This document shows positions 52,742-61,676 of a DNA stretch of 64,000 nt, piece after piece. The stretch is taken from positions 1-64,000 of the forward strand of contig NZ_CALUTC010000008.1 in NCBI RefSeq assembly GCF_944323605.1, written 5' to 3'. A program made the translations under genes and the position numbers. The notes below the pieces were generated by a model. The model worked only from the letters and a program-made list of their open reading frames with translations, did not search any database and was not told the DNA's origin. This stretch comes from an uncultured Campylobacter sp. (GTDB lineage Bacteria; Campylobacterota; Campylobacteria; Campylobacterales; Campylobacteraceae). Position 1 is the first letter of the stretch; every line of letters starts with the position of its first letter.

Positions 52742-53493
52742 TGCTTACAAAGCAAAAATTAGATGAATTAGCTATAAAAAAAAATACTCAAAATGCTTTG
52801 TTTGAGCATGCTGACCCCTTGCAAGTTGCTAGTATATATAAAGATGAATTTATATCTTTGTTATGTGCTTTGTTTGCTTATGGAAATGCAAAACTTATAG
52901 TTAAATTTTTATCTTCTTTAAATTTTTCTATTTTAAATTTAAGTGAAAATGTAATAGAAAAAGAGCTAAAATCATTTAAATACCGCTTTCAAAGCGAAAA
53001 AGATGTGATTGAAATTTTCATAACACTTAGAAGATTAAAACAAGAAGATAGTTTAGAAAATTTATTAAGCACAGCATACGAAAAAGGCGGCATAGTTTTT
53101 GCCCTTAAAAATTTGATAGATAAAATTTATAAAATAAATTCTTATAGCAGTTTTGGTTATGATTTTTTCTTTGGTAAAAAATTTGATAAAGAGCCAAAAT
53201 CCCCGCTAAAAAGATATAATATGTATTTGCGTTGGATGGTCAGAAAAGACGAGCTTGATCTTGGGCTTTTTACAAGAATCGATAAAAAAGATCTTTTAAT
53301 ACCGCTTGATACTCACACGCATAAAGTAGCCCTTGCTTTTAAACTTATGCAAAGAAAAATTTATGACTTTAAAGCCGTTTTGGAACTAAGTGCTAAGTTA
53401 AGAGAATTTGATCTTAATGACCCTATTAAATATGATTTTGCACTTTATAGATTAGGTCAAAGTAAAGAGTATAAAAATTTGCTAAAACCTTGA
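52741..53493 (+). CDS. TIGR02757-family protein (Cj1467-like)
   Basis: This 250-residue protein has DPLQVASIYKDEFISLLCALFAYGNAK near the N-terminus, KRYNMYLRWMVRKDELDLGLF and LIPLDTHTHKVALAF. These fit an uncharacterised family often called TIGR02757, with a helix-hairpin-helix DNA-glycosylase-like core (LDTHT, RLGQSKE). It follows flgK in C. jejuni too. No link to flagella is known. A DNA-related role is a weak inference from the fold-like motifs. Confidence 0.75.
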   Translation: MLTKQKLDELAIKKNTQNALFEHADPLQVASIYKDEFISLLCALFAYGNAKLIVKFLSSLNFSILNLSENVIEKELKSFKYRFQSEKDVIEIFITLRRLKQEDSLENLLSTAYEKGGIVFALKNLIDKIYKINSYSSFGYDFFFGKKFDKEPKSPLKRYNMYLRWMVRKDELDLGLFTRIDKKDLLIPLDTHTHKVALAFKLMQRKIYDFKAVLELSAKLREFDLNDPIKYDFALYRLGQSKEYKNLLKP

Positions 53494-53532
53494 AAAAATT
53501 AAGTTATAATAATATTTTTCAAGGTTTATTTT

Positions 53533-54309
53533 ATGGATATAGCAAATTTTGAACTCGATAGCATTTATTATTTTATATTATTTTTTATAGCTATACTAGC
53601 TGCTTTTATAGATTCAATAGTAGGAGGCGGAGGTCTCATAACCCTACCTGCTTTAATTGCAAGTGGCGTTCCAGCTCATCTAGCTTTAGCAACTAATAAA
53701 CTTCAAAGTGTTTTTGGAAGTTTTACAGCAAGTGCTACGTATTTTAAATCAAGAACTATGGAGCATTTGGCTTGGGGAGTGTTTTTTACAGGTCTTGGTG
53801 CAGGTTTTGGTGCTTATACCGTTTTGCTTATAAATGATAAGCATTTAAGGCTTATAATATTATTTTTTCTTACCCTTACTTTTTTATACACTATTTTAAA
53901 ACCAAATTTAGGAAAACATAAAAGTGAAGCAAAAATAAAGAATATTAAAATTTTTCATATACTGTGCGGAACTAGTATAGGATTTTACGATGGATTTTTA
54001 GGTCCTGGGACTGGTTCTTTTTTGATTTTTGCCTGTGTATTGTTGCTTGGTTATGATATGAAAAACGCAAGTATAAATACTAAAATTTTAAATTTTTCAA
54101 GCAATATAGTATCTTTGGGTGTTTTTTTATGGCATTATGACGTGCTTTGGTTGGTAGGCATTTCAATGGGATTAGGTCAGATAATAGGAGCTTTTTTAGG
54201 AGCAAGACTTGTCTTAAAAACAAATGCAAATTTTATAAAATTACTATTTGTGGTTGTAGTGGCTGCAACGACTACAAAGGTGGCTTATGATTACATAAAA
54301 ACTTTTTAA
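53533..54309 (+). CDS. TauE/SafE-family sulfonate/sulfite exporter-like membrane protein
   Basis: A 258-residue protein with about eight membrane helices and the two TauE/SafE repeats: AAFIDSIVGGGGLITLPAL in the first and GFYDGFLGPGTGSFLIFACV in the second. The family moves sulfur-containing organic anions, though substrates are mostly unproven. It has an AAGG ribosome site and a likely -10 TATAAT at about 53504-53509. Its stop overlaps the stop of the convergent dat gene by 4 bp. Confidence 0.87.
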   Translation: MDIANFELDSIYYFILFFIAILAAFIDSIVGGGGLITLPALIASGVPAHLALATNKLQSVFGSFTASATYFKSRTMEHLAWGVFFTGLGAGFGAYTVLLINDKHLRLIILFFLTLTFLYTILKPNLGKHKSEAKIKNIKIFHILCGTSIGFYDGFLGPGTGSFLIFACVLLLGYDMKNASINTKILNFSSNIVSLGVFLWHYDVLWLVGISMGLGQIIGAFLGARLVLKTNANFIKLLFVVVVAATTTKVAYDYIKTF

Positions 54310-55178
54310 AGGGTTTTATTTATACTAGCTTCCTCTTTCATACCTTTTATATATCTTTCTCTAAGTTTTTTGCTAAATTCCCCGACTATTCCATTATTTA
54401 TCAGCTTATCTTCTACCTTTACAACCGCTAATATTGGTAAAGTAGCAGCTGATATAAAAACTTCATCAGCTTCATAAACCTCTTTCACTGTAAATGCTCT
54501 TTCTTGCACTTTAAGCCCGAATTCCTTAGCATATCTTAAAATTTTTCCTCGTCTTATGGCTAGTAAAATTTCATTAGATAAGGGTTTGCTTATAAGTGTT
54601 TTGTTTTTTATGATAAACGCAGAAGAGCTTATACCTTCGGTTATATAAGAATTTTCCACAAAAAAACCTTCATAAGCTTTAGCTTTTTTTACCATTTCCT
54701 TTGCATAACACTGTGCTAGAAGTGATGTGCTTTTTATATCTCTTCTTTTCCAACGAAGTTCAGGGACAAAGATTATATTTACACCGCTTGTAGCAAGTGG
54801 ATTTTTTTCTATCATAGCTTCATAAACAAAAGCCATAACAGTTGCTTTAATATCTTTTGTAAAAGCAAAATCTCTACTAGTAACACCTCTGCTTACTTGC
54901 ATATAAAGACCACCTTCTTTTAGCTTATTTTTACTTATCAATTCTTTCAAAAAAGCTATCAACTCATCTTGTGTATAGGGCAAATCTATGCAAATACTCT
55001 TTAAATTTCTTTTAAGTCTTTGCAAAAACTCATTCATATCAACTAAAACACCGTCGATGATAGGAGCTACTTCATAAATAGCATCCCCAAAGATAAATCC
55101 TCTATCAAATACACTTATTTTAGCTTCATTTTTATGTAGAAATTCTCCATTTAAAAACACTATGTCTTTTTCTGGCAT
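54306..55178 (-). CDS. dat: D-amino-acid transaminase-type class IV aminotransferase
   Basis: A 290-residue PLP enzyme of fold type IV. N-terminal region GEFLHKNEAKISVFDRGFIFGDAIYEV is typical. ELRWKRRDIKSTSLLAQ contains the PLP Lys, and ENSYITEGISSSAFII and SAATLPILAV follow. The RDIK-STSLL segment is closer to D-alanine aminotransferase than to IlvE. It would make D-glutamate or D-alanine for peptidoglycan, which fits its place directly downstream (2 bp) of the FtsL-like and rsmH genes. A branched-chain or aminodeoxychorismate-lyase role cannot be excluded. Confidence 0.78.
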   Translation of the reverse strand: MPEKDIVFLNGEFLHKNEAKISVFDRGFIFGDAIYEVAPIIDGVLVDMNEFLQRLKRNLKSICIDLPYTQDELIAFLKELISKNKLKEGGLYMQVSRGVTSRDFAFTKDIKATVMAFVYEAMIEKNPLATSGVNIIFVPELRWKRRDIKSTSLLAQCYAKEMVKKAKAYEGFFVENSYITEGISSSAFIIKNKTLISKPLSNEILLAIRRGKILRYAKEFGLKVQERAFTVKEVYEADEVFISAATLPILAVVKVEDKLINNGIVGEFSKKLRERYIKGMKEEASINKTL

Positions 55179-55180
55179 AT

Positions 55181-55804
55181 TTACTCCAAATAATCTAGAA
55201 TTTGGTTTTGAAATTTCATATTTTCAAGCCCATGTCTTAATTCTTTATTTTCCTCATTTAAAACGCTTTCTTGACTTCTTAAAGAGGCTATTTCTCTACT
55301 TAAATAATATATATTGTTTCTTATGTAAATTTGTGGCACAAATACCGCACAAGCAAAAGCTATGAGCAAGATAGAAAATAATAAATTATTAAAATTTAAA
55401 TTCTTAACCTCACTTGTTGCTTCTTTGTAACCATCAAGCAATAAAGACTTTGTTTTTGCGGAATTGTCAGTTTCTGTATTTATCTTTTGCTCTTTTTTTG
55501 CATTTTTCTTTTTTTTATCTTTTTCAAATATCTTAAGCTTAAATTTCTTTTTTTCTTCAAGTTTTACATTGATTAAATCCTCTTTTAAATATATATCTTT
55601 GTTGTTTTTAGCTTGATTTTGATGTTCTTTATAAAATTTATCTTTTTCACTTTGTTTGTTTTTTCCCATACGTTTTTTTAATAAATTTTCGTCATCTTCA
55701 AAATACCTTATCTTATCTACTCTGCCTTCTTTTACGGCACGTGAGTATTCAAGCATTTTTTGTCTTATATTTTGTTTTTCTTTTAGAAAATCTTCATTTA
55801 ACAT
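55181..55804 (-). CDS. FtsL-like membrane protein (candidate division protein)
   Basis: A 207-residue bitopic protein. A very charged N-terminal cytoplasmic part (about 1-130, Lys/Glu/Asn-rich) is followed by one membrane helix (about 138-155, FSILLIAFACAVFVPQIY) and a short periplasmic coiled coil with heptads (YYLSREIASLRSQESVLNEE, ELRHGLENM). The topology and the position immediately after rsmH match ftsL in the classic mraW-ftsL order. C. jejuni has an unnamed membrane protein here (Cj0692). FtsL proteins are too divergent for sequence proof. The long cytoplasmic extension is unusual. Confidence 0.6.
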   Translation of the reverse strand: MLNEDFLKEKQNIRQKMLEYSRAVKEGRVDKIRYFEDDENLLKKRMGKNKQSEKDKFYKEHQNQAKNNKDIYLKEDLINVKLEEKKKFKLKIFEKDKKKKNAKKEQKINTETDNSAKTKSLLLDGYKEATSEVKNLNFNNLLFSILLIAFACAVFVPQIYIRNNIYYLSREIASLRSQESVLNEENKELRHGLENMKFQNQILDYLE

Positions 55805-55812
55805 TTTTGACC

Positions 55813-56733
55813 TTACCTAAAATAAAAGAGTCTCATTTTAGCACAACTTGATCTTGAATTTGCTTTTATTTCATCTAAAGTAGCTTGTATAGGTTTTTTA
55901 CTTAAAATTTCTCCTTTGCTATTATTGTTGCCACACGTGCATTTATACGCCATTTCACCGCATACGCACGATTTAGACCATTGTTTAAAGAATTTTTTTA
56001 CTAAGCCATCTTCTAAAGAATGAAAACTTATTATCGCTACTATGCAGTCTTTTAAAGCATTTTGTTCTAAATTTTTTAATAAAGTCTCTAATGCCTTTAA
56101 TTCAGAATTTACTTCTATTCTTATAGCTTGAAATACCAAAGTAGCTTTTGATATAGAGCGACCTTTAAGCTTTTCTTTTCCGATTATTTGCCTTAGTTCT
56201 TTTGCAGATTCTATTTGCTTTTTAAGCCTATAAGAATATATTTTTTCTGCTATATTTTTTGCATCTTTAAGCTCTGCAAAATCCATAAAAATTCTTTGTA
56301 AATCTTCCTTGCTATACGAATTTACCAGCTTTTTCGCATTAAAATTCATACTTTTATCCATACGCATATCTAAGAAATTTGAATTTGTGCTAAAACCTCT
56401 TTCATCTTCATCGAGCTGATAAGATGAAACACCAATATCAGCTAATATAAATCTTAAATTTTTTATCTCATCTGTGCTTAGTTTGCTAAAAATATCCTTA
56501 AAATCACTTTTTATTATCTTAACTCTATCTCCAAATTTTTTAAGTTTTGTTTTTGAAAATTCCAAAGCATCTTCATCTTTATCACACGCTATTAGCTTTA
56601 AATTAGGGGCTGTATTTAATAATGCTTCACTGTGTCCAGCAAAACCTAAGGTGCAATCAAGTGCTATGCCATCTTTTTTAGTTGGCAGATATTTTAAAAA
56701 TTCATCAAGTAATACAGGTATATGTTTGCACAT
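55813..56733 (-). CDS. rsmH: 16S rRNA m4C1402 methyltransferase RsmH (MraW)
   Basis: A 306-residue SAM-dependent methyltransferase. HIPVLLDEFLKYLP and LDCTLGFAGHSEALL begin the SAM site, followed by FILADIGVSSYQLDEDERGFS and ISFHSLEDGLVKKFF near the C-terminus. It N4-methylates C1402 in the ribosomal P site. A Cys cluster near the end (CVCGEMAYKCTCG) may bind metal. It heads a minus-strand unit with the FtsL-like gene and dat. Confidence 0.95.
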   Translation of the reverse strand: MCKHIPVLLDEFLKYLPTKKDGIALDCTLGFAGHSEALLNTAPNLKLIACDKDEDALEFSKTKLKKFGDRVKIIKSDFKDIFSKLSTDEIKNLRFILADIGVSSYQLDEDERGFSTNSNFLDMRMDKSMNFNAKKLVNSYSKEDLQRIFMDFAELKDAKNIAEKIYSYRLKKQIESAKELRQIIGKEKLKGRSISKATLVFQAIRIEVNSELKALETLLKNLEQNALKDCIVAIISFHSLEDGLVKKFFKQWSKSCVCGEMAYKCTCGNNNSKGEILSKKPIQATLDEIKANSRSSCAKMRLFYFR

Positions 56734-56812
56734 CTTATTTTTCCGCTTAAAATTTTAAATTAATAATATCAAATTTTTAGGAATTTTAGCCTTACATTAA
56801 GGCTTATTATTG

Positions 56813-56818
56813 TATAAT
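56813..56818 (+). promoter_or_regulatory. -10 box of the ppiD-like/ftsA/ftsZ operon
   Basis: Perfect TATAAT preceded by TG (TTGTATAAT), 30 bp upstream of the ATG at 56848. The 114-bp gap also serves the divergent rsmH gene. Confidence 0.65.
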
Positions 56819-56847
56819 ACAGTCTTTATAGCAAGGTAGGATAATTA

Positions 56848-58338
56848 ATGATAACTTGGATGCAAAGACATAAGAAATGGCTTGTAGTAACTATTTGGAT
56901 AAGTGTTATAGCTTTTGTCGGTGCTGGTTTTGTTGGTTGGGGAGATTATGATTTTAACATAAATCGTTCCTCTTCTGTTGCAAAGGTTGGAGATGAAAAA
57001 ATTTCTATAATACAACTAAACCAAAGATACGGTCAAATTTTTTCATACTACAATGAGATTAGCAATGGCACGCTAACAGAGCAAAAAGCAAAAGAGAGTG
57101 GTCTTGATGCTTTAGCATTGCAAAGCTTGATAGAAGATAAGCTTTTGATTTCTTTTGCAAAGAGATTGGGCTTAAGCGTAAGCGAAGATGAAATTTTAAG
57201 AGTTTTGATAAATGACAAGCAATTTTTAGATTCAAATGGTTTATTTGATAAAAATATATATTACAATACCTTGGCTCAAAACGATATAAAAGCTAGTCAA
57301 TATGAAGAAATGGTTTCTGATAATATTTTATTAGATAAACTATCCTTGATTTTTTCTTTACCTGTTAAAGAAAATGAAATAGAAATGCTCGCCTCTAGTT
57401 TTTTTATGCAAGATGTATTAAGTGTAGAGCTGCTGAAAGCTGATACTGTGGATATTAAAGTAGATGAATCCGAACTTGAAAAATTTTGGCAAGAAAGAAA
57501 AAACGATTATAAAACGCAGGTTTCATATGAATTATCTACTTATTTTATGCCTATAAATGATTCTAAATTAGACGAAGCTTCTTTAAAGCAATTTTACGAA
57601 ACAAATAAGCATAATTATAAAGATTTTACGGGAAAAATTATTTCCTTTGATGATGCTAAAAATGAGCTTAACAAAGATTATGCTTTAGAGCTTTTAAAAA
57701 GTGAAGCAAATAGCAAATATATAGCTTTAGATAAGGGTGAGGAAAAATTCCAAGATGATGTTAATGTAAGCGAGTTAGATATTTTTTACCCTTTGCAAAC
57801 TTTAGAAAAGGCTAAGATAGGTGCTATGATTAGACCTTTTAAATTCGAAAAGGATTCTAAGCTGGGCTATATGATAGCTAGATTAAATAAAAAAGAAAGT
57901 GTTAGGGTAAAAACTTTTGCTGAAGCTAGAAATGATGTTTTACCTTTATATAAAGATATGAAAAAGAAAATTTTATTAGAGGAAAAAGCAAAAAAAGCAC
58001 TAGAAAATTTTAAAGGAAAAAATATAGGCTCTGTTAGCAGAGATAGTTTAAGAGATTCTAGCAGGGTGTCAGATAATCTGATGAATGATACTGAATTTAG
58101 TTTATTTTTAATGAATGTTTTTAATCAAGATAAGAAAAAATCTTTTGTATTACTTGATGATAAGGCTATATTATACGAGATAAGCGATCAAATTTTATTA
58201 AGCAATTCTAAGCTAGAGCAATATAAAGATAACTTAAGGGCAAATTTGGCTTCTATAAAAGCCTCACAACTTAGAAAAGCCTTGCTTAAAAACTTAGAAA
58301 AAGAGTATGAAATAGAAATTTATTATAAAGGGAATTAA
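56848..58338 (+). CDS. PpiD/SurA_N-type periplasmic folding factor
   Basis: A 496-residue protein anchored by one N-terminal helix (about residues 12-32). A SurA/PpiD-like N-terminal domain with ALALQSLIEDKLLISFAKRLGL and SVSEDEILRVLIND follows. The parvulin-type peptidyl-prolyl isomerase part (about 235-380) is degenerate, so a chaperone role is likelier than isomerase. It resembles C. jejuni Cj0694, placed upstream of ftsA in the same way. The stop is 2 bp from the ftsA start. Confidence 0.82.
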   Translation: MITWMQRHKKWLVVTIWISVIAFVGAGFVGWGDYDFNINRSSSVAKVGDEKISIIQLNQRYGQIFSYYNEISNGTLTEQKAKESGLDALALQSLIEDKLLISFAKRLGLSVSEDEILRVLINDKQFLDSNGLFDKNIYYNTLAQNDIKASQYEEMVSDNILLDKLSLIFSLPVKENEIEMLASSFFMQDVLSVELLKADTVDIKVDESELEKFWQERKNDYKTQVSYELSTYFMPINDSKLDEASLKQFYETNKHNYKDFTGKIISFDDAKNELNKDYALELLKSEANSKYIALDKGEEKFQDDVNVSELDIFYPLQTLEKAKIGAMIRPFKFEKDSKLGYMIARLNKKESVRVKTFAEARNDVLPLYKDMKKKILLEEKAKKALENFKGKNIGSVSRDSLRDSSRVSDNLMNDTEFSLFLMNVFNQDKKKSFVLLDDKAILYEISDQILLSNSKLEQYKDNLRANLASIKASQLRKALLKNLEKEYEIEIYYKGN

Positions 58339-58340
58339 TC

Positions 58341-59726
58341 TTGAACATCTTAGGCATTGACTTAGGCTCAACTCAAACTTGTGCTATATTAGCTCAAAAA
58401 GACGAAGAGGGGCATCTTAATATCATTGGTTCTGGAAAAGCTAAAACTCAAGGTGTAAAAAAAGGTGCTATAACAAATATAGAACTAGCATCTAAATCTA
58501 TAGCTCAAGCTGCTAAGGAAGCTCAGATAGTGGCTGGTGTGAATTATGATAAAGTTATAGTTTCTGTGTCTGGGGCTTATGCAAAAAGTGTTAATAGTGT
58601 AGGTGTAGTTAATATACCGGGTAGTGAGATAACTATAAAAGAGATACATAGAGCAGTTAGCACAGCAAAACATACTGCTAATATACCAAATGGATATAGA
58701 GTTATACACGTTTTACCTTATAATTTTAAAGTAAATGATATAGATAGTATAGATGATCCTCTTGGTATGAGCGGTAACAGGCTTGAAGTTTTGACACATA
58801 TAGTTATTTCTCAAGAAGTTCATATTAAAAACCTGGAAAAAGCTGTTGGTTTAGCTGATTTACGCATAGATAATTTAGTATTATCAGGTTATGCCTCGTC
58901 TATAGCTTGCTTAGATGATAGTGAAAAAGAACTTGGAGCTATACTTATAGATATGGGTGGTGCTATATGCGATATAGTTATGCATATGGGAAATTCTCTT
59001 AGATATAATGATTGCCTTTTGATAGGATCTACTAATATAACTCAAGATCTAGCAGTTTCTTTGCATACTCCTTTAAAAGAAGCAGAAAAGATAAAATTAA
59101 ATTATGCAAATTTAAGCCAAGAGCCTGAAAATTTAGTGAAGGTTCCTTTTATAGGTGATGAGCGAAAAATCAATGATGTAAAATTAGAGATTATATCCAA
59201 TGTTATATATGCTAGAGCAGAGGAAACGCTAATGATACTTGCTAAAATGCTTAGTGAGAGTCCTTATGCAAACAGTGCCGGTGCTGGCATAGTATTAACA
59301 GGAGGTATGACTAAACTTGCAAGGATAGACGAGCTTAGCTATGCTATGTTTGATAATAAATCCGTAAGACTTGCTTCTGTATCAAATGACAAAATTTTTG
59401 GCTTTAGTGATGTTATAGCTGATCCAGAAAATGCTTGTGCTATAGGGCTTTGCTTGTATGGGGCTGGGTATTTTACTCCTTACGAGCTTGATTCAAAAGA
59501 TAAACTTAGATATAAAGGAGAGCCTGAATTATCAAATAAACCTATACAAGATTCTTTAGTATTTGAGGAAGAAAAGGCTGAAATAAAAAGTGAAAATTAT
59601 ACTGAAAATTCAAAAGAAAGTGATACAATTACACTTAGAGAAAATTTAGATTTGCTAAATGTGAGCAAGGGTAAGAAAGATAACCTTTTTTCAAAGGTTT
59701 GGAATAAAATAATGAGTCAATTTTAA
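58341..59726 (+). CDS. ftsA: Cell division protein FtsA
   Basis: A 461-residue actin-fold ATPase beginning at a TTG (preceded by GGGAAT, spacing 9-10). Phosphate loops are GIDLGSTQTCAILA and ILIDMGGAICDIVM, with adenosine-binding GAGIVLTGGMTKLARI. The C-terminal amphipathic helix (LFSKVWNKIMSQF) is the membrane-targeting sequence. FtsA anchors FtsZ. The region of residues ~395-440 is Glu/Lys/Ser-rich and extended. ftsZ follows after 17 bp. Confidence 0.95.
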   Translation: MNILGIDLGSTQTCAILAQKDEEGHLNIIGSGKAKTQGVKKGAITNIELASKSIAQAAKEAQIVAGVNYDKVIVSVSGAYAKSVNSVGVVNIPGSEITIKEIHRAVSTAKHTANIPNGYRVIHVLPYNFKVNDIDSIDDPLGMSGNRLEVLTHIVISQEVHIKNLEKAVGLADLRIDNLVLSGYASSIACLDDSEKELGAILIDMGGAICDIVMHMGNSLRYNDCLLIGSTNITQDLAVSLHTPLKEAEKIKLNYANLSQEPENLVKVPFIGDERKINDVKLEIISNVIYARAEETLMILAKMLSESPYANSAGAGIVLTGGMTKLARIDELSYAMFDNKSVRLASVSNDKIFGFSDVIADPENACAIGLCLYGAGYFTPYELDSKDKLRYKGEPELSNKPIQDSLVFEEEKAEIKSENYTENSKESDTITLRENLDLLNVSKGKKDNLFSKVWNKIMSQF

Positions 59727-59743
59727 TTTTTGGGAGAGAATTT

Positions 59744-60868
59744 ATGAGCGAGTTCGTAGTTGAAGAAGCGCAACACGCAAGGGGTGCTAGAATAAAGATC
59801 ATAGGCTGCGGTGGCGGCGGTGGAAATATGATAAACCATATGATGAGAACAGGTTTTGATAAGCTAGATCTAATAGTTGCAAACACAGATGGACAAGCCC
59901 TTGCAAAATCTCTCGCTAAGACTAAAATCCAGTTAGGTGAAAAAACAACAAGAGGTCTTGGTGCAGGAGGAAACCCAGAAGTTGGAGCTGAAAGTGCTAG
60001 AGAAAATTATGAAGAAATAAAAGCTTGTTTAGATCAAAGTGATATAGTGTTTATAGCTTCTGGTTTTGGAGGTGGCACAGGTACAGGTGCTGCTCCTATA
60101 ATAGCTCAAGCTGCAAAAGAAGTCGGCGCACTTACTGTTTGTGTTGTAACTATGCCTTTTAATTTCGAGGGTTCTAGAAAGAAAAAATTGGCTGAAGAAG
60201 GACTTGCTGAACTCAGAAAAGAAAGCGATTCCATACTTGTGGTGCAGAATGAAAAGGTAAAAAATTTAATAGATAGAAATGCACCTGCTAGCAAGGTATA
60301 TGAGATGGTAGATGATGTTTTAGCCAAGGCTGTTAAGGGTATGGTATCTATACTTATGGATAGCTCAGAAAGAAATGTTGATTTCGCTGATATTAAGAGT
60401 GCTATGGAGCATAGAGGTTTATCTTTGATGGGCGTTGGATATGCACAAGGACCAAATGCTGCTGATGAAGCTATGAATAGTGCTTTAGAATCTCCTCTCT
60501 TAGATGGATTTAATGTTAAAAAGGCTAAAGGTGTTATAATACACACTAGAAGACACGAGGATTTTCCATTTATGTCGCTTAATGAAGCCCTAGAAAAGCT
60601 TGCTGATATGATAGATGATGATGTGGTTGGCATAAAGCACGGAGATTCTATTGATAATAGTATGGCTACAGACGAGATTGAATTTACTGTAGTTGCGACT
60701 GGTTTTGAGTATGCTAATGCTCAAGCCCCTAAAAAAGATGAACAAGTAGTGGAAAATAGACAAAGCTTTTTTGTGCAAACATTAGGTAAAACAGGGACTC
60801 TTAATAGAGAAGAGATAATGTATCATATAGAAAACGAACCTGCGTGGAAAAGAAATCAGATGGATTAA
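59744..60868 (+). CDS. ftsZ: Cell division protein FtsZ
   Basis: A 374-residue tubulin-fold GTPase. KIIGCGGGGGNMINHM begins the nucleotide pocket, the T4 loop is SGFGGGTGTGAAPIIA, and MPFNFEGSRKKKLAEEG follows. The T7 synergy loop carries NVDFADIKSAM. The C-terminal peptide (NEPAWKRNQMD) is the probable FtsA/FtsZ-partner contact, preceded by a short linker. The GAGAG ribosome site and the tight spacing confirm co-translation with ftsA. Confidence 0.97.
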   Translation: MSEFVVEEAQHARGARIKIIGCGGGGGNMINHMMRTGFDKLDLIVANTDGQALAKSLAKTKIQLGEKTTRGLGAGGNPEVGAESARENYEEIKACLDQSDIVFIASGFGGGTGTGAAPIIAQAAKEVGALTVCVVTMPFNFEGSRKKKLAEEGLAELRKESDSILVVQNEKVKNLIDRNAPASKVYEMVDDVLAKAVKGMVSILMDSSERNVDFADIKSAMEHRGLSLMGVGYAQGPNAADEAMNSALESPLLDGFNVKKAKGVIIHTRRHEDFPFMSLNEALEKLADMIDDDVVGIKHGDSIDNSMATDEIEFTVVATGFEYANAQAPKKDEQVVENRQSFFVQTLGKTGTLNREEIMYHIENEPAWKRNQMD

Positions 60869-60880
60869 AGCTCCATCTGA
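60856..60880 (+). terminator. Hairpin at the ftsZ 3' end
   Basis: A 9-bp perfect stem (arms 60856-60864 and 60872-60880) with a 7-nt loop spans the ftsZ stop codon and is followed by GATTATTTTA. It lies between ftsZ and the convergent aroE and could serve both directions. Confidence 0.55.
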
Positions 60881-60887
60881 GATTATT

Positions 60888-61676
60888 TTACAAATTTAAG
60901 GCTTCTAGCATATATTTTTTTATAAGTTCTTGCTTATTTTTTATATTGAAGAATAACTCAAAAGCAAATACACCCTGCCATAGCAACATTTCTAGCCCAT
61001 CTTTGTATTGCAAATTAAAATTTTTACAGAGTTTTATAAAAGGTGTTTCTTTTCCATAGATAACATCAAAAGCGTATATTGACTCCCGTAAAAGCTCTTT
61101 TAATAAAGCTTCATCGCAAGGTAATGTATCATCTTTTAAGCCAACTGATGTGCTGTTTATAACTATATCAAATTTTTTTTCATTCAAATCGCTATACAAT
61201 GAATTTTGGCAGAAACTAAATTCCTTAAGTCTTTCTTTGCTTCTATTTGCTACAAATACTTCCACACCTTTATCTAACAAAGCAAAAGCTAATGCTTTAG
61301 ATGTCCCACCTGCTCCAAGTATTAATGCCTTTTTTATATTTTTAAAAGTCGATATTGATTGTAAAAAACCAGGAGCATCAGTGTTGTAAGCACTAATTTT
61401 TCCATTTTCTCCTATAATCAATGTGTTAGCAGAACCTATTTTTACAGCCATATCGTCTTTAAAATCCGCTATTTTAAGTGCCTCGTTTTTAAATGGGACA
61501 GTTATATTAGCCCCACTTAATTTTAATGATAAAAGCTTTTCTTTTAAAAGTTTTTCATCATTCAATAAATACCTAGTATAAATAGCATCAAGCCCTAAGG
61601 ACTTGATAGCATTATTGTGCATTCTTGGAGATTTTGAGTGAGATATTGGATTCCCAAATACTGCTAAAAATTTCAT
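60888..61676 (-). CDS. aroE: Shikimate dehydrogenase
   Basis: A 262-residue NADP enzyme of the shikimate pathway, reducing 3-dehydroshikimate. Substrate motif GNPISHSKSPRMHN is at the N-terminus. The catalytic Lys is in ITVPFKNEA, AYNTDAPGF binds the substrate, ILGAGGTSKALAFAL the NADP, and NSTSVGL and DGLEMLLWQG complete the set. It overlaps the upstream SPOR gene by 4 bp. The order DUF1882-SPOR-aroE is as in C. jejuni Cj0403-Cj0405. Confidence 0.95.
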   Translation of the reverse strand: MKFLAVFGNPISHSKSPRMHNNAIKSLGLDAIYTRYLLNDEKLLKEKLLSLKLSGANITVPFKNEALKIADFKDDMAVKIGSANTLIIGENGKISAYNTDAPGFLQSISTFKNIKKALILGAGGTSKALAFALLDKGVEVFVANRSKERLKEFSFCQNSLYSDLNEKKFDIVINSTSVGLKDDTLPCDEALLKELLRESIYAFDVIYGKETPFIKLCKNFNLQYKDGLEMLLWQGVFAFELFFNIKNKQELIKKYMLEALNL

